DNA from: Dermatemys mawii
Lineage: Eukaryota; Chordata; Testudines; Dermatemydidae
DNA: 64,000 bases
Direction of reading: 5' to 3'
Assembly (NCBI GenBank): GCA_007922305.1
Contig: ML677334.1
Span: forward strand, 17,182,344 to 17,246,343
Shown: piece after piece, positions 1-12,161 of the stretch
How the letters are laid out: the number at the start of each line of letters is the position of its first letter
Numbering within the stretch: position 1 is the first letter of the stretch
Translations under genes and position numbers: made by a program
The notes under the pieces: model-generated
What the model saw: only the letters and a program-made list of their open reading frames with translations
Told to the model about the DNA's origin: nothing
Database searches by the model: none

Positions 1-830
1 AGAGTGCTCCTTACTCTTTGCCAGGAAGAAATAAGTTGAGAAGATATGGGTTCAATCCAAGCACAGGATTCTTAACTATACATTTGTCACACTGTATGCA
101 ATATCTGATTTGCATTATACATTGCTAGGCCAACATTAATTAAACCTGGAACCACTGAGCCTTGAATTAGCATCCTGGAAACAAATTTCCCTGGATTTAT
201 TGTATTTGTTGGATTATTAGCCTTTGTGTCAATATTCATCGACTCTGTCATGTCCCTTGCTCTGGAACAGAACTCAAACTATTTTTTTTTTAAAATGCAT
301 CTTTCAAATATAGTACTTCTGTGCAAATTCCTCCCCCCGCCCCAATCTATAAGTTAAGAAACGTTGTGGTTCGTGGGTTTGTTTGTTTTTTCCCTTTAAT
401 ATACAATAGAGTTTAATTCTCATTGAACACATGATTTTTTAAAAAAAAGTTTTGCAAAAAAAGACCAATTTACTGTCCAACAAGCCCTGAAAACTCAATG
501 TTAGCCTCTTCAGACTTTTTTACCCGGGGTTTTTATCCTGGTTACAGTCATTGGCTGTCAAGCACCAGCGTAGCTGTACAACTACTATAAGCCACAATTT
601 GCACCAGCACAGATTACCCTTATTTCAATCAGGGATAAGTGCCACCAGTGCAAATAGCACTGTCTATACCAGTACAGCAATACTAGTGACAGTTCGCCAT
701 AATGTAAGAGGGGAAACCCCCCTGGGTAGCGAAGGCCTTAACATTGCAAAATTAGGAGACATTAACCTGCTGTCTATTAACTAACAAAAGAAACTAATTG
801 CAGGAAAGATCTCTAGGATCTAATAATCAC
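1..830 (-). other. DROSHA intron after exon 15 (partial)
   Basis: AT-rich with no recognisable gene. A stretch near 550-710 (GTCTATACCAGTACAGC) may be a MITE fragment. Confidence 0.7.
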
Positions 831-938
831 CTGGCAGACATCAGAACGAATGCCGGTTTTCCAGAATCCTTGGCTGCTTAATTCCACTGTCACTTCTCGT
901 CTCATTGTGTTTTTCTGCCTGATTTTCTGCAGCGCTTC
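831..938 (-). CDS. DROSHA: DROSHA coding exon 15 (last exon in window)
   Basis: 108 bp, phase 0, residues 785-820: [20 protein letters not shown], then [16 protein letters not shown]. Acceptor CTTTCTAG, donor GTGATT. The next human exon (start of RNase III domain a) is not found between 1 and 830. Confidence 0.97.
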
Positions 939-3900
939 CTAGAAAGGGAGGGAATGGAGCAACTGTGAGAAACTTTCTACAAGAAAGCAACATGAAACCA
1001 CATGTGGGCCTGAGAAACAGATATTGGGGTTTTAGGATTTTGTATCTGAGAATGGGTTTTTTATTTATTTATTTATTGTAAAGCACACTTTCATAGAGCA
1101 ATTTTTAAACCTAAATCTTGTAATTATCTCCACCCACGCCTTGGTAATGACGTAAGCCAAGGGTGGCCTAGATGCCCATAAAATATGACAGAGAGCAGCA
1201 TGTGGCTCAGTCTCCTTATCCTGATAAGCTGCAGGGTGAGGACAAAGCTGAATAATTACAGACTTTTGCAGAAGATGAAATAAACAAAGCCACTCCCCTA
1301 TGCATTTACTGAGTGAGTTGCAAGTATAAGAAAATACCATTTCTCCCTGGAATTCCTTACATCTGATACAGTAATTCCTCACTTAAAGTCGTCCCGGTTA
1401 ACGTTGTTTCATTGTTATGTTGCTGATCAATTAGGGAACACGCTCATTTAAAGTTATGCAATGCTCCCTCCTAACATGGTTTGGCAGACACTTGCTCTGT
1501 CCCCTGCTTGCAAGAATAACAGCCCATTGCAGCTAGTTGGTGTGTGGTTGGTGGACCGGCAGCACCGCTATCAGCTCCCCACGCCCCTACGTTCCCTGTG
1601 CAGCAGCTGCCCAGCAGGCTATCAGTTGCTGGCAGTTCAGCTGTCCCTCCTCTCACTGCCATGTGCTGTTCTGCCCTCTGCCTTGGAGCTGCTCCCTGAG
1701 ATTCCTGCTTGCTGTGTGCGCGGGGGGAGGGGAGGAAAGGGGGGCTAATGTCAGGGTGTCTCCCTTCCCCCTGTTTCTGTGCCCTACTTGCCCCATCTTC
1801 CATACAGCAGGACCGAGGGAGCTTGCTGGCAGCAGCTATGGTCTCAGCAAGCTGATCTAATTAACAATGCAGTGTACTTAAGAGTGGGGTCAATGTACTT
1901 AAAGGGGAAATGCACATCTCTCTCTCTCTCTTTCTCTCTCTCTCTCACACACACACAAAGGGTGTGTATCTCTGTCTACCATGTTGTCTCCCTCCCTCCA
2001 TTTCTGTTGCCTTGTACAGCATGAGAGTTAACCCTTGAGGGCTCAGCCAATTGCTACTTCATCATTTAGCAGTAAGACATTCCCTGGGAAATATCCCAGC
2101 CTCCGACTCCTCCGCCTCAACCAAGCTTCACAATCATCATCGCTGCGTACCAGTATTAAATTGTTTATTTAAAACTTATACTGTGTATGTGTGCGCATAT
2201 ATATATGTCTTTTGTCTGGTGAAAAAAATTTCCCTGGAACCTAACCCCCTCATTTACATTAATTCTTATGGGGAAATTGGATTTGCTAAACATCGTTTTG
2301 CTTAAAGTTGCATTTTTCAGGAACAACGTTAACTAACGAATTACTGTACTCCATCCGGAGGCTTGGGTGAGAAACAACCAACCCTTCATTCATGCAGGTA
2401 AGAGACAGACCTTTGTTTTTGCTAATACAGACTAACATGGCTACCACTCTGAGAGCTTTAAAAGCCCCAGTCACCTTATAGCGGATCTGGGTAAAACATC
2501 AATACCCCTCTTATGGAACAGAGGGTCAGTATCTACTGATACCAGAGGCTCCTACTATGAAACCTACCCACTTTATTCCAACCAAGAAAAAACTGTGTTT
2601 AAAAAATGCACTGCCTTGACCTTGAGAAGTTGGTCTTCCGCATGCAGTTTATTTCTGTTTGTGAAATATGGCAAGGGCACCTACAGCCTCGGATAAGAGT
2701 CCCATTAATTTCTGGTATAAATCTGAAGAAATAAATAGAATAAATAATCCAGTATGTTAGGGTTTCTTAGTCTGAATTTAGGTCCTGATACTGCAAATGC
2801 CCCCATGCGTATGTCAACTCCCAAACATATCATGTGACAATGGGAAACGGCCACTGCGTATTTTCTTCTAATTGAGAAAAAGGAACTTTATTAGAGTAAA
2901 GGACTAAAGATAAAAGTTACATCTCTCCTCTCTCTGTGCTTCTCTACAGGGCCCCTGCTGAGAACTTTCCCCTTTCTGCTGCCTGCTTCAGGTTTAAGGA
3001 ACCTATACATAGCTCTTTGGGGCACAGTCCGCCTCTTTGATTTGAGTTTGTACAGTGTCTAGCACAAAGGACTCCTTCTGGTCCACGACTGAAGCTCCTA
3101 GGCACTACCTCAATACAAATAATGACCTTGCTTCCCGTAATCACGTTGAAATCAATGGCATAATGAGCAGGTGTGCATGAAGCACTGTTCCCTTACGCCC
3201 AAATCCAAATGTCAATAGGCTGTGGCAGAGGCCATAAATTGTACACTCATTAGGGGTAGGCTCTATAAGGTCTTCTAGACTTTGATACAGTACCATGCAT
3301 ATCAGTGTGTCATTAGTGCCCAATTCTGAATAATTTTCTTCTTCCTTTTTTAAAAAAATTCATATACCAATTACAACAGTCCGCCAGCTCCTCTAAATTA
3401 CTGATGAGGTCCTTAGTGTCACAAAGTGGGAGTACACTACCGCAAAGTTTCTGCCTAAGAACTGTTTTCAATACATCTTCCTTATGACAGACAATTATTT
3501 TAGGAAACCATTATCCTGGATGATACAATCTAGAAACAAAGGTCTGCACACTACAAGAAGTGATAAATGTCAAAGGAGCACTTCATTTTTGCAGCAAAAT
3601 GCAATCACCCCCACATCCTCTCTGCTACTGTTTTAAGAATAAAACTCATCCATTATTCCCTAATGAGAGACATTTTAATAAAAAGTTCCAGCCCTCCATT
3701 TGTTCTCCCCTGCAGTGATGAAAGCTGCAGTAAAGATAAAAATCCTCTATTTCAGTGGGAAAAGCATTCCTCCTTAAAATTATGACATAGATAACTTTTA
3801 ACACTGTGGTACTTCCCATTTACAAGGAAAGAAGCTGAGGTTTGAGGGCTTATTTAACACTACTATAAATAAAATGTTAATTAAGCCCCGTGTTCATGCA

Positions 3901-6900
3901 ACAGTATGCTCTGCTTTGCACTCATGATAAAATCTGGTGCACTGTCAGATATACTGAAGACCATCTATTGCAGCAGCAGCTTCAGTCATTACTGAAAAAG
4001 CAAACTGCTGTCAGTCTAAGACTCCTTGATTAATCCAGCCACACTCCACTTTATACACACATGAAAGCTACATGATTATAGACAGTCACACACAAACATA
4101 TATCTTCATGCCTACACAAAAGCACAGACATTCCCTTCCAGCTTCTACCTAGAATATACACTGGACCTCTGAGAATAATATCTAAGTTTGCAATAGCATT
4201 CAAATTCCACACACGCATGCTTACACATGACTCTTGCAAGTAAAGGGGAGGAAAAAATGTACTACGGTTGCTACTGTAACGCAACACTGAATACTGGGCT
4301 TTGTGACAAAACGGAAAAGCTGCTTCTTCAAGTTTCATATTTCTAAACAAGTTCCTTTCTCCTTGATATAAATATGCAAGTAAAGTGTGCCATTAAGTGT
4401 GTCTGGTATACATGCAAAGAAACAACTTTCAAGTTTTAGTCCAAGATTTAAAGAAGTGAGTGCCACAAAGCAGGTTTCGTAGTCCATAATGAGGTGGCTT
4501 GATTTTTCAAAGTGTTAAGCATACCATCGACAGAACCCGGCTTGTCAGCAGGTGGGATCGAACCTGGGACTCTGGAGGTAAATGCATGAGCCTCTGCTGT
4601 GTGAGCTAAAAGCCATATTCCCTTTAGCTAAGGCTGTAGAGCAGATTCATTAATCCCTCCCTCTAAGTGGTCTCAGAGCCACCACATGGGATAGAACACC
4701 AAACCTAGGAGATGTGTGGGTTACATAAGCTCTCAGTATTTCCCAGTGAAGTCAATGGAAGCTGCTGAGTAATCAACATTTTGGGGAAAAAAACAAAAAA
4801 CCAACAACTTTGCAAGGCCCATACTGCTCGCTGAAGACTCTGACTATGCAAAAATTGAAGTTTTTACCTTCAACTATTTCAAAATTATTTTGCCAGAAAA
4901 AAACCCACAACCCCACAACTGGTTTTTTTATTTTTTAAAAATCGCTCCACTTTCCCATCACTGCCCCACCCATAAAGACAGTGAGAGAGTGTGAATTTTC
5001 CAGTGAAATACAACTTTGGATCAAGTGTAAATCATGGAAATTTAAGATTATGAGCATCTGAAAAGAGTAGCTTAGAATGGAAAGTCCTTCTCAACATGAA
5101 GCATGGCATTCGCTAATGACTAATGCTGTAAGAAGCTCAATGCCTTATGGTGGTATCTGTAACTGGGTAAAATGCAGTGCAGGAAAATGTCTCTCCATTA
5201 GGAGGCAAAGAACAAAAGGTAACATCAACTCAGCACGTTGAAAAGAAAATCATTTGTGAGGCTGACAATACTAGACATTATTTTCCTTTTTTCCATAGAA
5301 ATACAGCCCCACCCTTTCTGTGCTGAGTCACTGGCTATGGGTGAAGGTCCAGCATACCTCTCTTTGGGATAACTTCTGTTTATCGGCCTGTTTGACCTTG
5401 GGACTGTTAGCGAGCAGATGGCGCAGCTTCACATAGCTCTTCCATAGCTTTTGGTACCTGCAGGAAAGAACGGAAAAAAAAACCCCATCTTTGTCACATA
5501 CCAAAAGTACACAACAAGAATGCCTCTTGGTTAAACCTTAAGAACTGATTAGCTCTCACTAACAAAGTGAGAAAGAATCCTTACTATTTCAATCTAAAAA
5601 AATATCTCTGATGGGTCGCACTTCAGTGAGGGGGAGAGGGTATTGTGTGGCCCTGAGTCAAAGCCTTTTTCTGATTCAGATGAAGGACTCCTCCCTCTTG
5701 ATATGAGGTCCACATGTCACTTATAGCAAGACTAACTGCAGCCCCTATATTGTCCCCCGCCCTAAAAAAAAAGGTCCAGTCAAAGCAGAGGGTAAAACTG
5801 ACCAATTTATGCCCAGTATTTTTTTTTTTTTAAATCATAGCAGAAGCAGACTCTCAACACAAAACTCAAAAGCAAATACTTTCAAAATGAAGCCAAGGAG
5901 CGACCAAAGCATTTGCTTTAATGATCTATTTTCTTCTGTGTTTTGTCTGTACAAATAGCACCAGTTTAGAGTGGTGGTTTAGTGTGAGGATTCCATATTA
6001 CTGACGCTCCATCAAATGGAACAGCAGCTGTTTTACTGTTTCAGAATCTCCATAGCTCCAGCATACCCACCATCCCATTCCTTGCTTACTACAGTCTGTT
6101 CATAGCTATTTCACTCCATCATTCTCCAGTGCATTTCCTCCACCCTAGAGACTCCAGTGTCTGTTGGTCTATAAAACAAACTGGAAACTGGAAATCTACA
6201 AGCTACTTCTACGCTATTTTCTTTTCATTTCAATACAGGATTCCAGCACAGAACAGTTTTCAAAACAGAAAATACATTAATCTGTCCAAAAAAAAAAAAA
6301 AATTACAAATAAACATATTATTCTGCCAAGTAAAACAAACATACATACATACAAACCGAACATCCCCACCAGATTTTTTTTTTTACCCCCCAAAAGGAGA
6401 GGCAGACTCCATGAAATCCACTAGAGACTTTGCTATTGATACCGATTTTACATGGAAGGCACGCAGATACTACAGGGATGAGCAGTAGACTAAGAATCTA
6501 ACAATAACAAAAAAGATTGATTTATAGTTGGTTTCACTTAGCTATATCAAAAATTGGAACAAGAAAAAAAAACCCACACCAAATGGAACTTTTCTGAATA
6601 TCTTAGTAATTTATATTTCACACAAAACATGAGGGCCTGGAGTTATGAAGTCAACTTAGGCTCTGTCTATACTCTAAACTAGGGGTATGATTACCCTGCT
6701 CACGCACACATAGTCACACTAATATAAAGAGCAGTGGAGCTGAGGTTGCCCGGGAAGCAGCAGTAAAGGCACAGCTGATCCAGGACAAGGACATAGCCAC
6801 CAGTTTCATAATAATTCTACCAAGTATATAATTTTATTATTGCATGAATTTGATGTGCTCGCTTTGAAAATCTAAAATTGAGAAGGGAAGTGCAGAACAG

Positions 6901-9900
6901 AATTACACTTCAGAAGAGGAAAAACCAGCTATATTTCAGATTCCCTAGTTTGTAAAAGCCAGCTCCTGCTCCCATTCCCATTGCAAAAAAGGGTAAGCTT
7001 GCCATCAACTTTGATAGTCAGGTGACCGGATCCTTCCTGAACAACAAACAAAAAAACAGTAACTTTTTTAAAAAAAACATATGTTTTGAGGAAAATTTCT
7101 TACTGAGGGTCTCCAGCATAACTGAGTTGAGCAGGCCGGATCCCGAAGTGAACAATAATGGGAAACGTAATCACATCAGGATTGAACTGCTCCCGGTCCA
7201 ATTGATCAATACGAACTGAACTGGGTTTCTAGGAAGAAAATTAATACAGTTTATCTAATTAACAAGAGCGCTAGTGACGTTTTATTGGCTATATTATGAT
7301 GTTGTCCAGGAACTGACAAATGAATGACATCATCATTCTGAGAAGCAGAGAAGACTTTCAACATATTGAAATGAATGAGAGAGATATTTTAGCTATATAT
7401 GTAGAAAACCGTTAATATATAATAATATGGAGCACTTACAGTATTGACCACTGTAAACTAATTGGTTATCACAGCAACCCCTCCAATACAGGTATTATCC
7501 TGATTTACAGGGGAAGAGGAATTGAGGTTTTGAGAGTTTCTGAGAATTTCACATGAATTGCTGAAGGCCAAACATTAAGTTGGTATCAGAACCAGGATTG
7601 AATCCTGGTACTTCTGACTACTATTCCTGTATTTGGTTCACTAGATCATGTCATCTCTCTAATTTTAGTTCTATTCTTGATTATCTAATGTAAGTAAAGA
7701 CATGATTAGACCCATCCAATCATGCAGACTAAGTGGCATTAAAAATTGTAGCATCACTCTTAGAAAATTTTCCAAAGCCAATGTGTATAATGAGGAATGC
7801 AGTTTTGAATAATGAGGAATACTTGGTCCTTTTCACACTTGAAAACAGATCTTTTCAGAGTAAAGCTGTAGGAAGTGATTTTCACATGACCTCTAAAAAT
7901 GGAGAAAATGAGTAACTCCACATTATTGCAGTTGATGTGCCATTTGTAGCACTCTTTGTAGCATGTGCAAAAACCTTAGCTCAAGTTCCACAGTTGAATC
8001 TCTCTGCACAAATATTTTCTCCATTATCTTGCAAGCTGTTTTGTTATGTACCCAAACGATTTCCCACCTGGCAATTAGCTGTTTGGATGATGCTAAAGCT
8101 ATCAAGTTCTCTGAAGTGTCTGAAAAGAGTCTGAAAAGAGTCATCTTTATATTAAAACTGTCAATTTAGCAAAGAACTTTCCATGTAGAAAAGTTACCTT
8201 ATTTCTTATGATGTTATTAGTTACTGAAAAGCTATTGCTATTACATAATTATATTATTTTTAAAGTGTGTTTATAACAAATCTTTCATTCCCAAAGTAAG
8301 TGATTTACTAACAGATACCAACTATATAGAGGGATCATTTCCCCCACTGGTGAAATACAGCCACTTCTGGAATTAAATGGTGAAAATGCTTGTCATAAGA
8401 TAGAACTATAATACTGACATATAGGTTTTACCAGTGTAAGTGAAAATAACTGTTTATCAGCTATACTTTTTACATGATAATGGAAAATGAAATATTTTAC
8501 TTGCCCATCAAAAGAAATCAGCTTTAAAATGACTACCCATGCAAACAGGTGAAGAAAGTATTTAAAGGCCTCTATACATAATAGATGAGGATATGAAGAA
8601 AGGGATTTAAAAACGAAAACACAGGGAGGATTTTTAGGAAACAAATGCTGTTTCTGAAACTGGAGGTTAACAAGGACCTGAGATTAGAAATCACTTTCAA
8701 AAAGAAATAGAATAAGTTTATAATCTTTTTGCATTTTTATGATCTGTGAAGTCAACTTTGAAAAGCTTTTATTTATTAAAGTAAGATTTTTATTTTTTTT
8801 TTCTGATTCCCCCAAGCATTAGACACTCAGGTCTTTTCTACCCTGCTTTTCCTGGAAGACATCTGAGAAACTGGTAGGATAAGGATATCGTGGGCACTAA
8901 GAAAATGAAAACTGATTAACCGAATAAAAATCTCAAATGATTAAAAACATTTTGGCCAACGTTTTTGAACTTGGATGCCTACAGATTAGACACCTAAATT
9001 AAAGTGGTTTGCAGTTGCTTCCACTGAAATCAGTGGGAAATCAGCACCTTCTAAAAATCACACCAGTCTTATTTAGGTACTTAAATATAGAAGCTGAGGC
9101 CTAACTTGAGGCACCCAATTTTGAAAGTACACTGGCCTTGTGATTTGTTTCTGAATTAAACAGATGTTAACAAACATGACAAACAATTCTCACAAACAAA
9201 CTCTTTGCTAAAGACTCAGACCCCTAACTCCTTCAATTTCAGGCTGGGAAAGATCCACATCCAACTCTCTGGTTTCTCAAGTAGACCTCCAGCTACCACC
9301 TCACAGAGAGAAGTCCTCCCTTTAGTGTAGGTAGTTTCTGTACTGAAGCACTACAGCAGCATAACCGAAGCAGTGTAGCTGTGCCACCACAGCATTTTAG
9401 GGGGCGCAGCTAATAACCCCAGTATTGTGAGATCATTTAATGATCACAAATGGTCATGGACTTGGTTTTAACATCTCATCCAAAACATGAAACCTCCAGC
9501 AACACAGTACTACTCTGAAGCGTACAGAGACATTGATTCAGTACTGATTGCCAGGAAAGAGGTGTTATTTTTCCAATCCAAATATTGATCAAGCTAGACA
9601 TTTGCGTATCTTCGAAAATATGAGGACACTGCAGGTTGGGGTGGTATAACTGTATAAAATATGTATTTATGTTCGCTGGAAGACAAGCAGGATTTGTAAA
9701 AGAAAGATTGAAGTATTACATATTGGATTAAAATTTAGGGATTAGCTTTTCCAAACCAAATTTGAGAAACTAAGAAAATGACATGAATATATTTCAGAGT
9801 GGTAGCTGTATTAGTCTGTACAGGCAAAAAGAATGAGGAGTACTTGTGGCAGCTTAGAGACTAACAAATTTATTTGGGCATAAGCTTTTGTGGACTAAAC

Positions 9901-12130
9901 CCACTTCATCAGATGCATAGAGTGGAAAATACAATAGAATACACACACACACACACAACATGTAAAGATGGGAGTTGCCATCCCAACTCTAACGAGACAA
10001 ATCAATTAAGGTGGGCTATTATCAGCAGGAGAAAAAAAAAACTTTTTTAATGATCATCAGGATAGCCCATTTCAAACAGCTGACAAGATGTGAGTAACAG
10101 TCGGGGGGCGAGGGGGTGAAAATTAGCATAGGGAAATAGTTTTTAGTTTGTGTAATGACCCATCCACTCCCAGTCATTATGCAAGCCTAATATTATGGTG
10201 TCCAGTTTGCAGATTAATTCCATACTGCAGTTTCTTGCTGGAGTCTGTTTTTCGTTTGTGATTAGGTCCTGTGATGGTGTCCTTTGAATAGATATGTGGA
10301 CAGAGTTGGCAATGGAGTTTGTTGCAAGGATAGGTTCCTGGGTTAGTGCTTTTGTTACTCACACCTTCTTGTCAACTGTTTGAAATGGGCCATCCTGATT
10401 ATCACTACAAAAGTTTTTTTTTCTCCTGCTGATAATAGCCCACCTTAACTGATTTGTCTCATTAGAGTTGCTATCCTATCTTCCTACTGTATTTTCTACT
10501 CCATGCATCTGATGAAGTGGGATTTAGCCCATGAAAGCTTATGCCCAAATAAATTTGTCAGTCTCTAAGATTCCACAAGTATTCCTCCTTCTTTTTGACT
10601 ATATATTACATTGTTTAAAATAATGCTGGTCTATTGTTACTTCTNNNNNNNNNNAGATTTATGCCTATTTCTCTTCTCCATATAGCATATTTATTTTTCA
10701 AATTTTAAAATAATCAGGTTTTTCTCTATCTTTTTATTTGCTCCCAGCAGGAATTCTTATTTCACAAATGATATTGTGAAGAACAACATGAAATAAATGT
10801 TTACTTTTTTATCTTTACAGTGTTTTTACTTTGCTGTATTAAGTTGACAAAAACTGAATTTAAGAGATGCCATTTTCTAAAGCATTGTTTCATATTGTCT
10901 TCACAATAAAGTTGTATCTTCTGATCAAATAGGGGATGAGATGCATGGAAGATACTCTCACACTCCATTTCTCACTTACTTTTACACTCAGAGCATGGAG
11001 TAATCACTTTAAAAAAATCACATACTAAGAAAAAAAGTTGTCACAACCTTCTTGAAAGGAAAAAAAGGCATTAATGATATCTTCCCTTCATGGTATTATA
11101 ATACCACAATAACATTTTAAGGCATAGGAAATTGCCTTTATGTTTTTGTACACCCATACCAACACCCACACACAAATTCATCCCATAAAGTTTTCTCCTA
11201 GAATGCCAAGGCTGGTTAGTTAAGTACTCAGAAGGTAGGAGATACCAATGTTAATGTTACATATGCAAACTCAAAGCCCTTGTGCATATGCTTTAATTAC
11301 ATGAATAAATGCTAAATCTTCAATGTTATATTAGTAGCATATATTTTTCTACAAGTTTATAACTAGAGCTTCTGTTTTTTGTGTTTATTAATTTAATTTT
11401 CTGCTGATAATTTAAGAAATTTTTGAGTTTTACATAGATATGCACAAAATGGAGGCTTTCGGGGCTTTGTCTTTGTATATACAAATATGCATATAATATA
11501 CATTACTCACTTCAGTAATGTGTACTCGAATCTGTAATTGCTTTGTAATGCTCGTACGTGTGCTTTAACGTAGTATTGTTTCAAACAGCACTAGGTTCAG
11601 CACACGAGAGAACCTTCAGTGCGCACCAACAAGGTCTGAATGGATCAATTAATGTGCAACACATTTGTGCGCTTCAGAAACACACGGTTGCATTACTTCT
11701 CTGTGTTGACAACACCTTAGGTACAAGTAACCATTTCTAGGGTTTTTCCAGTTTGTACTGGATAAAGATCAGATTCTTTTTCTCTTTTTTCTTGCCGAGG
11801 GGGAGAGGTGTTTTATCTGTGCTTCTTGGTTAAAAATGGAAATCAAAAGCCCTGCATACAACAAGAGGAAACAGATTTTCAGCTAGTTCAAATCAGCATA
11901 GCTCTACTTAGCCAGTGAAGTTATCTCAATTGGGAATCTGGGCTATGGTGATCTCTATTATTGTATATTACTCTTGTGCGTCAGAGTCTATGACTTTTAC
12001 TATAGGCAGCGCTACTGCTAAAGCTTCCTAATCATTTCTGTTACAAGATCCTTTTTTCAATTGCTTATAACATTGTCAAAATTTAACCATTTGGGCTGAA
12101 ATTTTCCATGCTGAGTCTGCTACAGACTGA

Positions 12131-12161
<31 letters not shown>

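Larger units (their letters stand above)
939..5357 (-). other. DROSHA intron 14-15
   Basis: Holds the MITE at 1,369, the SINEs at 3,030 and 4,500 and a Penelope scrap at 2,420. Nothing supportable in the rest. Confidence 0.8.

Noticed and set aside
4520..4620. Possible tRNA gene on the minus strand
   Set aside because: Only Pol III box similarity; no acceptor stem or cloverleaf. Called a tRNA-derived SINE.
9941..9960. CRISPR-like or satellite array
   Set aside because: Only a dinucleotide repeat; no spacers or longer units anywhere in the window.
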